Part shown: positions 34,015 through 44,238 of the stretch, one piece after another | Numbering within the stretch: the stretch's first letter is position 1 | Layout: the number at the start of each line of letters is the position of its first letter | NCBI GenBank assembly: GCA_001600175.1 | Contig: BCJC01000002.1 | Location: 998,318-1,062,317 of the forward strand | Direction: 5' to 3' | Length of the DNA stretch: 64,000 nt | DNA from: Erythrobasidium yunnanense | Lineage: Eukaryota; Basidiomycota; Cystobasidiomycetes; Erythrobasidiales; Erythrobasidiaceae | The notes under the pieces: model-generated | What the model saw: only the letters and a program-made list of their open reading frames with translations | The model's database searches: none | What the model was told of the DNA's origin: nothing | Position numbers and translations under genes: made by a program

Positions 34015-36349
34015 ATGAACAACTGTCCTTCAGCCATTTCGTCCTTTGCTGAACTGCCGGGCAATTGGCCTGATCCAGCTTCAGTCCAAGTCATCGAAGC
34101 CACTGAAGGCCTCACAGTTGCAAGAGATGTCTATCCCAAAATCCTACGTATATTTACGGGCCCTCGAGATAACGCCGCGAGTGCTATTGCCGACCTATTC
34201 CTGCAAGACAGCTTTTGGCGGGACCATGTAGCTCTAACATGGAATCTACGTACTTTCCATTCACAGAAGTGAGTCACTTGCCTTCAATAGTTAGCCTGGT
34301 TACCACTCTGACACAAGTCGACACTTCAGGACTATCGCAAGCCAGATTCCTGCCTTCTTGGACTCTGTGAAGATCGTACACGGTTCAGTCAAGCTAAATG
34401 AAGACGCCGTTGCTGTCGTGCCGGGTAATGCCGGGATCTCCGTCGTTCGCGTGCCCTTGACGTTCAAGACCTCGGCACCTTCAGCAACCTGTACGGCTGT
34501 CGTAAAGCTTATTAAGACGACAGAAGGACATCTCCGGGTATTTACAGTGACTACTGCCCTACAAGAGCTGGACATAATGCCATGGAAGAACTTGGAAGTC
34601 CGGCAGAACAACAGGAATGTAAGTGCTGGCCCTGCGCAGTTGCCTAAAGCACTGGACGTCCTCGTAGTTGGAGCTGGGTAAGCGAGCGTATCGTTCCAAA
34701 CCATTTGTCGAATTCGCTGACTGTGTATGGCCGGTGGCTCCTACAGGCACAGTGGCTTGAGTATATCTGCACACTTCAAGGCTCTTGGAATCGATTTTGC
34801 GACTATCGACAAATGTGGGGAAGTAGGCGATAACTGGGCGCTGGTAGGCTAGACGTCGACAGCCTTGCGCTCAGTAATACTGACCAACCCTACTGACAGA
34901 GGTACGACTCGGCAACTCTACACACAACGAAGAGATATAGCGAGCTGCCGTACATGCCTTATCCAGAGGAATGGCCCAAATACCTCTCCAAACAGCATTT
35001 GGCCACCTTTTACCAAGATTACGTGCGAGCTCTTGATTTGCCTGTCTACACCGCTAGATCATGCCAAGCAGTTACATGGAACACAGACCGAAACCTTTGG
35101 GTGGTAAAGATATCTGGCCAGCACGGCGAAGAGAATGTTCACGTAAAGAGCCTCGTATTCGCATCTGGCATTGTAGGACATGCTCCCTACATACCAGATG
35201 TTCCACACAAGGTGACTTTATCTTCGCAAGCATCTCCGGTGTTGGAAGGTGGCAGATCTGACATGTAATGCCAACAGGAACTGTTTCACGGGTCAAGTCT
35301 GCACTCTGTCGAGTATAAGAACGCATCTACTTGGGAAGGGAAACGGATAATTGTGGTCGGGGCCGGCACGACTGGATGTGATCTAGCGTTGGATGCAACG
35401 AAAGCAGGAGCGCACAGCGTAACTCTTGTTCAACGTGGCGAGACCCGCTTATATCCACAAGCGCACATTGAGGTGATGCTAGAGATGATCTGGGCGAACA
35501 ACATGCCGCTAGAGCTCAGTGACACCCTAGCGATGGAAGATCCTCTAAAGGTGGGTGCAGCTCTGGCTTCAGGTCTTTTGGCAGATCTGGACAGCAAGCT
35601 TGAGTGAGTCGGAGATTATACTTTCGCTACGGTAAACAGACGGTCTCCACAGCCCGGCCTACTATGAAGAGCTCAGACAAGCCGGATTCCGTATCAAGAC
35701 CATTGGCCCACCAGCTGAGGTGAATGCGCTTCTAAGACTTCTCATCGCTGTCCTTTCTATAAGCCGGCTAATCTTCGATATTCAGCAACTCTTCTGTCGT
35801 GGCGGCAGACACTACATGGATGTGAGCCCGCTGGTGCACTCGACGGTGTAGGCAAGGCTAAGATGCAAGCTTTACTGCAGGTTGGCGCGTGCGAAGCTAT
35901 CCGGAAGGGACTAGTACGACCGAGTCGATTGAGAAATGGCAGGAGCTGATCAGAGGCTCCTAGATTACTGTCAAATCGGATTCGCTTATTCGAGCCTTCA
36001 CCAAAGACGGCCTTTCATTCGAAGATGGAAGCGAAGTCACGGCGGATGTGGTTTGCTTCGCTACAGGGTAGGTGCGACATAGACTGCTGTTGTTAGAAGG
36101 CTGAGAGATGGCACGACAGCTTCAACAATAACCTCCGAGATACGCTATCGTCTGTTCTTGGGGACGAGTACAGCAAGTTGCAGCCAGTTTGGGGTGTTGA
36201 TGTACGTGCGAGACTATCGAGACTCTTTACTTTGACTGAGTAGGTCTGCGACTATGCAGGCAGAAGGAGAGATTCGAGGAGTCTGGCGACCAAGCGGCAG
36301 AGATCATCTATGGTTTCATGGCGGTGACTTCATGACTCAGAGATACTAG
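34015..36349 (+). CDS. FAD-dependent monooxygenase (FMO-like), copy B, C-terminally truncated
   Basis: Eleven exons: 34015-34268, 34330-34677, 34747-34843, 34900-35211, 35278-35603, 35653-35719, 35786-35821, 35881-35913, 35964-36067, 36120-36201 and 36260-36349, 582 residues. Exon lengths equal those of copy A except two small in-frame differences, so the pair arose by tandem duplication after the introns were in place. Motifs VLVVGAG, IVVGAGTTGCDLALD and VCFATG are intact. Near the end copy A reads RYYGK and splices to a last exon; copy B has one T fewer at that spot, so TAC is followed by TAG at 36347-36349. The former last exon (about 36411-36469, VAAELAGLRPKTAA) is still recognisable downstream. 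Loss of about 22 residues may or may not abolish activity. A sequencing error is possible. Confidence 0.8.
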
Positions 36350-36839
36350 GAAAGGTAACGCTTATAAACATTAAGATAGAGAAGCCTTGCTGAATCAGTG
36401 TCTCGACAGTTTGTTGCGTTGCAGGTCGCAGCCGAGCTCGCAGGCCTTAGACCAAAGACTGCTGCATGATAGTCAGCTTTGTGATATTTGGTCTCGACTG
36501 ATCTTGTAAGAACTCAGCGCCGCTTAGCCATCTTAGCAGTTTAGTTTGCATTGCAAAGAAACGAAAAGCAGCAGCTTTCTATTCCGAGTTCTGGTCTACA
36601 CTGACTGACGAATGTGTATGCGAGTCTTTCGCCTTACGTGAGTGACAGGAGGCGGAAGTCGTGGAGAGCGAACGACGGAGGTGATGCGAGAGTGGACAAA
36701 GTATACAGAGGCACTGAGCAGAAAGAACGAGACTGAGCCGAATTGGCCTTGCATGCTTGACGTATTTGAGTGCTTGAATTTGTGATGATTTGCGATAGTA
36801 TTCGAGTCTGAAATTGACTGATGGACGGGTTGATGGAGA
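36350..36839. other. Relict last exon of FMO copy B and convergent intergenic region
   Basis: The stretch up to 36469 still aligns with the final intron and exon of FMO copy A. From 36470 to the TOP1 stop codon there is no coding frame of quality; it should hold both 3' ends. Confidence 0.55.
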
Positions 36840-39800
36840 TTACTGCACAAAAGGTCAAATCGGTGACTGCGCCATCTTTATGGCGAGAGACTCACAAATT
36901 CCCAATCTTCAGGAACATCCATAGCCCAGACTACGAAAGAAGAGGATTAGCCGACAACCTCAGCACAACAGTCAAGGAGACTTACCGAATTTCTTGCGTA
37001 AAGTAGCTGAAAAGATCTTTTCGAGTGGTACACCGAATTTCTTGCTGAAAGCGATGGTGATTCTCGGGTCCTTTAGATGATAATCAGCCATAATACCTTG
37101 CGACTTCAAGCCAAGCATGCTCACCATATAGTTGATCTTGGAGGTAGTCAGAGAGACTTCTTTGCCTTCCTCCTTGTCGACGGCAGCGATCTTTTGCGCT
37201 TCGATACGATCGTCGATCTTGCCTAGAGCGGTGACGATCTTGGCCGTTGTTTGCGATGATTTAGGTTCGACGCTGTGAGAACAAGATATGATTAACTGTA
37301 CACCTATAGCGACGATGCTGCTGCGACTTACTGCTTCTTTTCACGCTCCTCCTTCAGCTCCTGATCGAGACCATCGACCTCTTCGAGCAGCTTCTCGAGC
37401 TCTTTCTCGGTCGACTCCTTCTCGCCTTCCGCCTTCTTCTTCTCGTTGTCCTTCTCCCACTTCTTTTTGATCTTTGCTTTCTCCTTCTCCATAATGTCCT
37501 TCTCGTGTGACTCGCACCAATCATCATCGAGGTCGCTCTCCATCTCCTTGTACTGCTTATATTTCTTTTTATTATCTGCATCGACAGCCCATAGTGTATA
37601 TCGAAGCTTCATTCTTTGGTACTTGATGGCTTTGACTTTATCAGCGAGCTTCTCCATGGCTGCCCCGTGGCCCTTGGCAGCGGCACGTTGATGATTACAT
37701 AGTTCGGCGACAAGTCGATTGGCTCGGTTGTAGTGCAGCATCTTGTCGGCTATCGTAGCGTCTTTGGGTGTAGATGCCAGTTGCTGCTGAAGCAGGATGG
37801 AAGCATTGTATGTACGGAAAACTTTAGCGGATAGACCTTTCATGTACGAAGAGAAGAACTTGTTGAGGATGGTAGGCTGGTAACGCGAGAGTCAGTCTGT
37901 TTCGAAGCAGACAAGGACAGAGTGAGGACTCACGCTGATTCGATCGAACAGGTCGGCTCCTTCCTCGCTTCCCTTCTTGAATAGCTTAAGATTCTTGAAT
38001 ACTTGCGTGGTGACCTCCTTATCAGGCTGATAAAATCTGATAGAGTCTTTACCCAAAAAGTCGAAAGTGACTAGATTCGGTTCCTTCAGGGTAACGTGTT
38101 CGTATCGAAGAGAACAGCAGCCGACGGTGTCTGCTTCATCTTCTCCTTTCTCATTTCCGACACGAAGTGCGAATCGATCGATGAAATAGACGGCGGTTGC
38201 TCGCTGGCGGTCTGCCATGACTTTCGACGTGAGATCCGCTTCATAGTCTTGGCGGATGGTAGTAATCATGTCCTGCTCATCTCGCATCAGTGTCATGACC
38301 TAGAAGGAGGAAGCTAGACAAGGGATGTAACGCACCTTGAGCTTTCGAGCCTTCTCGAACTTCTTCAGATCGCTCTGTCCCTTCCATGCTGAACCAGCAG
38401 CGAGGAAGACATACTTTGTACCACCATTGATATTCTCTTTCCACGTAGCCAGCCAAGTAACGTTCGGGTCATGCTGCACTTTGGCCCACTTGTGGCCGGC
38501 AGGAGGTTCGGGTACTTTGGCTTCTTTGCCAATGTTGATAGTGATGTCTTCCGCTTGGAGTCGGAGCTGAATGTCATAAGGACGGTTAGCATGCGATATA
38601 TCGAGTTGTATACGGTAACTCACCTTGAGCGTTCCCTTCTTTGGATGTTCTCCTCTCCCTCTGAACAGACCAGGCGGTTCCAATCTAAAGTTACCTACTT
38701 TCTCCACTCTTCCATCTACCAGACACGTAATGAAGCCTTTCTCAATAGCGTCTTTTTCTTTCTTCGCTTCTGCTTTTTCAGCTTTCGTCATAGCCTTCTT
38801 CTTCTCCCTCTCCATTTCGAAATGATCATACATAGGTCTGAAATCCAGCTTGTCGAAGTCATTTTTCCCGATGGTGATCTTGTTGCGAGGAGGATACTCA
38901 GCGAGCGTCTCGAGGAAACCCTTGAAGAAATTGGCTTGGAAGGTGCTGTCTTTCGCATGGTCCGTCTCTAACATTGCAGCGTAGAAACCAGCAACTTCTT
39001 CAGACTCGGGCGGTAGATCAACAGGCTTGCCTGGAAGGACAGATACGAATTGTCAGCAAAGAAGCTCTCAGACGCGCACGTAAGGTCGGAGCATACCATT
39101 GTAGAGTAATTTGACGTTCTTAGGGAGGGGAGTGTATTCAGGCGGGAAGAGGACGCCATTGTGTTCCAGGGTCTTCCACTTCGGACCTTCTTCTCCATCG
39201 GCATTCTGTTCAGCCCACCATTTGTACTCCTCACTATCCTCGTCTTCATCCTTGACTCCATCCTTGATGTCCTCGTTCTCATTCTTGACCTTCTGTTTGC
39301 CCTTCTTGCCTTTAGCCGATGTGCCTGCACCTTCATCTACGGAGTCTTCCTTCTTGACTTTCTTTCCTGCTCCTTTGCTCTTGGAAGCACCTGTCTTAGC
39401 CTTCTTCTTAGCAGGTTTAACATCCTCGGACTCGTAGGCTTCATCATCGTCCGAGTCCTCCTTCTTTGCACGCTTCTTTCCCTTAGTAGCAGCTTTCTTG
39501 GGCTTGGCTTTTGCAGCTAGAGGAACATCGTCATCCTCGTCGCTGGATGCTTCCTCCTTCTTGACAGCTTTGGCAGGCTTGGTCTTGCCATTGACCTTAG
39601 CTGCAAGGGGAGCATCGTCATCGGAGGTAGAAGAAGAGGAAGCGTTACCATCTTCGTCTTCATCTTTGCTGGATGTAGCTTTGCTTGATGAAGCTGTAGA
39701 CGATCTGCTCTTTCTCTTGTTGTTCGAAGAAGAAGCTTTCCCATTCTTTCCATTCGTAGTCTTAGCAGCTAGAGGTTTGTCATCGTCACTACTGCTTGAA

Positions 39801-40558
39801 TCATCCTTCTTATCGACATCCATCTTGGAATCCTCGTCATCCTCCTCTTTCTTGACGGGTTTTGCGTCTGCCATAGGATGGTCTGCATGTGCTCCGGTAG
39901 AAGAGACAGCATTGGTGACGCCGACAGGGAAGCCAGCTGCAGCTATCTCTTGTCGGAGATGAGCGTCTTCCAAGCCTAGCTTAGACGTGTCGGGCTGTTG
40001 ACGGGATCATAGAGGGAGAGGGAAGTGAAAGAAGAGTCAGTAAGGTTATGTCCATGGATATGTATATGCGCTTGTCTTTGTCTGCAGGCGCTCCTCTAGT
40101 CTCTTGCATCACCCGACAACGGGTAAAGTGCGTATTTTCATGACGCGAAATGACCACGATGATGAGAGTATGCAGTGATTTCCATCCCCAACGTCGTGAT
40201 GCATGGTACAGTATAACTGTACAGCGTCTGGACGCTGTTCTGGGAATGTCACAACAAAGGTCCAACGAGCTCGCGTGCCCGACGCGACTTTGACGAAGGT
40301 TGCGCGAAGCAGGATAGGAAAGGGAAGAGGATATAAGGTCGCAAGAAGGTATAGAAACATGGATGGAAACAAGCCTGGAAAGCGTCGACTTACGACTTCA
40401 TGATTTCCGGCTTCTTTGAGGATAGCACCACCATTAGCTACAGCTTCAGGATTGCTGTTATTGCTCGTTGTTCGCTGCATCAGTGGCGCATCATCATCGT
40501 CGTCGTCTTCACTCTCGCTGATGACTCGTTTCTTGTATGTTCCCTTGGTGCTGCTCAT
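36840..40558 (-). CDS. TOP1: DNA topoisomerase I (type IB)
   Basis: Relaxes supercoils by nicking one strand through a 3'-phosphotyrosine. Exons: 40394-40558, 39097-39994, 38624-39030, 38336-38566, 37934-38299, 37332-37876, 37125-37272, 36986-37070, 36896-36930 and 36840-36842, 960 residues. The N-terminal about 270 residues are Lys/Asp/Ser-rich and disordered. The core starts at EYKWWAEQN, with [30 protein letters not shown] and [29 protein letters not shown] is the conserved catalytic block; a charged linker rich in [11 protein letters not shown] follows. The active-site tyrosine is Y919 in [16 protein letters not shown], split by a 54-bp stop-free intron. The end is [13 protein letters not shown] place the stop codon in its own last exon because this reproduces the exact family ending; reading through gives VSLSP and a stop at 36878. 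Intron 1 is long (399 bp). Confidence 0.93.
39995..40393 (-). other. Unusually long TOP1 intron 1 with two adjacent hairpins
   Basis: The intron is 399 bp, about seven times the window's usual length. It contains GTACAGT-ATA-ACTGTAC at 40206-40222 and, overlapping by two bases, ACAGCGTC-TG-GACGCTGT at 40221-40238, both perfect inverted repeats. I see no open frame worth annotating in it. Confidence 0.75.
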
Positions 40559-40734
40559 TGTAGATGATGGGACTTAGACGAATTTCAGTCGAAATTGGAG
40601 CGAAGGAGAGAGAAAGGGGACTTAGACGAAATTCGCTCGAATTTTGGACAAAAGTGGCTGAAAACGGCTAAGTCGTTTTTCAGCAGAGGAGCAACCGGCC
40701 AAAGGGGAGCATCCAATCACGAGAAGCATACACA
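40559..40734. promoter_or_regulatory. Bidirectional promoter of TOP1 and NDUFB3 with repeated element
   Basis: Only 176 bp separate the two start codons. GGGACTTAGACGAA occurs near 40569 and again near 40617, each followed by an ATTTC/AATTC-like run, and an inverted related core, GGCTAAGTCG, lies near 40665. Repeated elements in so short a shared promoter are good candidates for transcription-factor sites, but this is inference. Confidence 0.5.
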
Positions 40735-41180
40735 ATGTCATCGTTATACAGAGGTGAGTTGGGATATCGTAATGCTCGAAACTATCATCGTATTCTGAAG
40801 GCTGACTTGTCGTTTGGCCCGGGCAGATCCATGGGCGAAGCGCGAAGCATGGCGAAAGGTAGCTTGCACATCTACGATAGCATACATCTAGAATGGCGAT
40901 GATACTTCAAGCTGGGATTCCACGCTGACTCGCTGCGCTCCCGTCCTCCCAGCACCCCATCTTCTCGAAACGAGCAATGTTCAGCAACCTTTTCCCTGGC
41001 TTTGGCATCGCAGTCGTGGCTTTTACAGCCTACGTGATAGCAGACAACCTCGTACATCCGGACAACATCGAGCAGCTCAAGAAACAGGCGCAGGAATCAG
41101 CAAATAGGCCGTCCATGCTTACTCTACTCAAGGGCAATAAGGGCAACGCATCAGGGCAAGCACAGGAACAGGAGCAATAG
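40735..41180 (+). CDS. NDUFB3: NADH:ubiquinone oxidoreductase B12 subunit (NDUFB3)
   Basis: An accessory membrane-arm subunit of mitochondrial complex I. Exons 40735-40753, 40827-40858 and 40953-41180, 92 residues. The start MSSLYRDPWAKREAWRKHP has the DPWAxREAWR signature of the family. A single transmembrane helix follows (FPGFGIAVVAFTAYVIA), and the tail is Lys/Gln-rich. The first two exons are too short to stand out, and the frame was fixed by the two phase-1/phase-0 junctions and the signature. Introns are 73 and 94 bp. It shares a short promoter with TOP1 and is convergent with TRPC, about 90 bp apart. Confidence 0.9.
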
Positions 41181-41271
41181 CAAGCAAGAGGGGCAAGAGC
41201 ATGTATAAGTAGAGGTTGGCGGAAGTTAGTCACTGTAGAACCATCTTCATTTAATCCTCTATCGAGGGCGT

Positions 41272-43950
41272 CTATACCGCCTGCTTGGCAGCTGCTATAA
41301 ACCGTCTAATCTTGTCTAGGTCCTTCTCACCATTCGTCTCTACCCCACCACTGACGTCCAATCCCCACGGTCTGACCATCCTGACTGCATTCCCAACATT
41401 CTCAACCTCCAGTCCTCCCGCCAGGAGGATAGGCAATTCTTTCTCTTTCACGAGTTTCTGCGCAATACTCCAATCAAAGCTCTTGCCTGCTCCTCCACTC
41501 AAGCCTGATTTCCCGACTTTTGTATCGAGTAGAGGAATGGAATGATAGCCTGGTCGAGAGGCTTCCTGTAAAGCTAGAAGCGTAGATGAGGAATCGTGTC
41601 CTTCAGCAGATACAGCCTCGTCCACGTGGAAAGCCTTGAATGTAGGAACGCCCAAAAGGCGACACCACTCAGCAGGCTCGGAGCCGTGAAGTTGGACGAT
41701 GTCGAGATGCAATGCATCAACTGTTTGGAGCACAGTCTCGAGAGGTGCATTCTGGAAGACTCCAACGAAGAGCGGCTTCCGGCGTGTCTTTGACAGTTTC
41801 TCAGCTTGTAGCGAGAAGTAATCGTTCGATGGATACAGGCTGCTCTGCCCGTCGTCTTTGCTGGCTGAGGAAGTAGAAGAGGTATGCCGCGCCCTGACGC
41901 TGTCGATGACTTTCTTCGCTTGGTCAAGCTGGATATACCTCTTCGACTTTGGGACGAATATTAATCCGATGAAGTCTGCTCCGGCTTCAGCGGCAGTCAG
42001 AGCCGCTTCGACAGTCTTGACACCACAGATTTTGACAAGTGGCTTGTATGCGTCTATTGACGATGAGGAAGAAGTGCCGTTAAGAGGAGTATTGCCGGAA
42101 TCGACATATGTCTCGGGCGTAGCTAGACCATCAGGAGGTCCAGTAAGCTGAGCTTGCGAAAGTCTTCTTGGTCTAGAGCTTGTCGTTGCCGTAGATGGAC
42201 TGGAGACGCCCAATAGCGTCCTGACAAACGCGCCTCTATCTTCGGCTTTCATAAGTGCTTCTCCCACTAGGACGGCTCCTACTCCTTCGTTGACGTATCT
42301 CACTACATCTTCCCTTCCCGTGATCCCACTAAGTGCACACAGTATGACTTTCCTTTCATCTCTCACTCCTCCTCCATTTGCCTTATTCATCTTATCCGAG
42401 TAATCATTGATGACTTCAGCGATCCTGCTCGTTGTGCCCATGTCCACATTGAAATCATGCAGGTTCCTATTGTTGACTCCGATAACTTTCGCACCGATAG
42501 CCAATGCTCTCTTCAACTCTTCTGGGTTGTTCACTTCCACCAACGGCTCCATTCCCCTCTTATTCCTCGCGTATTCATATAGGTGCTTGAGCGTGGTATC
42601 ATCTAGCATAGCTACGATCAGCAGTACCGTATCTGCGCCATACAATCTCGCTTCGTCGATCTGGTACGTGTCGAATACGAAGTCTTTCCTCAAGATAGCG
42701 GGCCGGTTCGCGAGTGTAGAAACGACGTTTCGAACAGCTAGCATGTCGTTGAGCGTCCCTTTGAACCATGTGGGCTCAGTCAAGACGGAGATGACACTAG
42801 CGCCCGCTTGGGCATACGAATAGGCGATTGTTGCGGCTGTCAAGGGTGAGGAAGGTGGTAGAATGTCGCCTTTGGAAGGCGAGGCACGCTTCACTTCGGC
42901 CATTAAGGCTACGCTCGCTTGAGTTAAGGCGGAAGAAGAGGAAGTGATGGATGATGCGGAGGATAAGATGCGCTCGTAGAAATTGATCTGGGGAGGTGCA
43001 ATGTGCAAGTCGATGAGCGCTGTAAGGTCGGAGGGATAGGAGCCTGGAGTAGCTTTTGCTTTTGTAACGTCTTCCTGCCGCTGTGCGTAGATCCGCGTGA
43101 GGATAGTAGGTGCTGAGCCTGCATTCTCCTTAGCTTGCTTGGGTGCCCCTTCTGTGGAGTGACCATTTGATAGAGATGACGGCAAGCCAAAACCTGGGTT
43201 CTCCTCCCATTTCCCTCCCTTGAGCTGCAGGAAGTTCGCAAGCATAGACTGTCCTTCTTCTGAGAGTATGGACTCGGGATGGTACTGGACGGCTTCCATT
43301 GTGAGTTCTTTGTGTCTGATACCCATGACTATCCCTTCATTGCTTTTAGCAGTCTGTCCTACTCTCGGTGTTCTGCAAGTGACTTCCAGCTCTTTCGGCA
43401 GTGTCACGATATCTCCCGCCAGTGAGTGGTATCTCGTCCCATCAATCTCATTCCTGATGCCTTTGAATATTCCCTTTCCATCATGAGTAAGAACACTCGT
43501 CTTGCCATGTACTATTTCTCCTACTCTGTCGACTGTCCCTCCGTACGCTGCAAACATGCACTGCAAGCCCATGCACACGCCCAGTATGGGAATCTTGCCT
43601 GAGAAATGCTTGATGGACGGTATACTGATGCCACTATCTTTTAACGGATGTCCTGGGCCAGGTGAGATTACGAGGTGCGAAATGTCGGGATGGGTACTGA
43701 GCAGCTCGTCGAGAGTAAGGTCGCCAGCCCGTACGACCGTCACTTTCGCATCCTTCTGCACAAGACATAGATATTGATAGAGATTCCAGGAGCTGCGAGC
43801 GTATTCAGTATGCCTTTTTCTCTTTTGACGAGTCAGTCCAGTAAGATGGCCTTACAAGCTGCGAACAGGGCAGTCAGCGCGATGCCACGTTTACTGGTGA
43901 TTTAGTACCCACGAATCATAGTTATCGATGAGCAGGATATGCTGGGCCAT
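41272..43950 (-). CDS. TRP1: Trifunctional tryptophan biosynthesis protein (GATase - IGPS - PRAI)
   Basis: Combines glutamine amidotransferase of anthranilate synthase, indole-3-glycerol-phosphate synthase and phosphoribosylanthranilate isomerase, the usual fusion in filamentous and basidiomycete fungi. Exons: 43913-43950, a 3-nt exon 43856-43858 and 41272-43792; 853 residues. The start is MAQHILLIDNYDS. The amidotransferase nucleophile lies in GVCMGLQCMFA (about residue 87) and the His/Glu pair in QYHPESILSEEG. The IGPS domain (about 265-540) has LMAEVKRASPSKGDI, RKDFVFDTYQI and KVIGVNNRNLHDF. The isomerase (about 590-853) starts VKICGVKTVEAAL, with LLAGGLEVENV and GLDVSGGVE near the end. 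The tiny exon supplies the Phe of the universal DSF element (see findings); without it the protein would read DSSWN. Confidence for the gene is high, for the tiny exon moderate. Confidence 0.95.
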
Positions 43951-44238
43951 GCCTGAACAAGTTGGAGAGCAAGGAACGGGCAGTTGCAGTCGCAAAGACT
44001 TGAGACTTGAAGATTAGCTTTCTGGACAGCAGATTCAGTTATACAACAGCTTGTTCATCCATTGTACATTCATGTCCTGTTGTTATCTATTTCAACGTCT
44101 TTCAGCTATTCTTGCCCTCGGCTCATCGGCAGACTTGTCTCCGCCGTCTGAAGAGCTCGTCATCAGGACTGCCTGCTTGCTTGTATTGCTTCTTTCTTTT
44201 CTCCCAATTATCATCTTCAAGCAGATTAAACAATCATT
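43951..44238. other. Divergent promoter of TRP1 and the aldo/keto reductase
   Basis: A 288-bp interval between two outward start codons. The side next to the reductase is pyrimidine-rich with an AATCATT context before the ATG. No specific operator was recognised. Confidence 0.5.

Noticed and set aside
37071-37124. An 18-residue insertion in TOP1 between the active-site Tyr and DPRIT.
   Set aside because: The stretch begins gtgagc, ends in aaag, is 54 bp and stop-free; removing it restores the family sequence, so it is an intron.
38567-38623. A 19-residue insertion [19 protein letters not shown] in TOP1.
   Set aside because: It has gtgagt and cag ends and a branch-like CTAAC; it is a 57-bp read-through intron.
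39111-39962. Long hydrophobic Ser/Leu-rich plus-strand frames.
   Set aside because: They are antisense to the Lys/Asp/Ser-rich N-terminus of TOP1 and arise from its codon bias.
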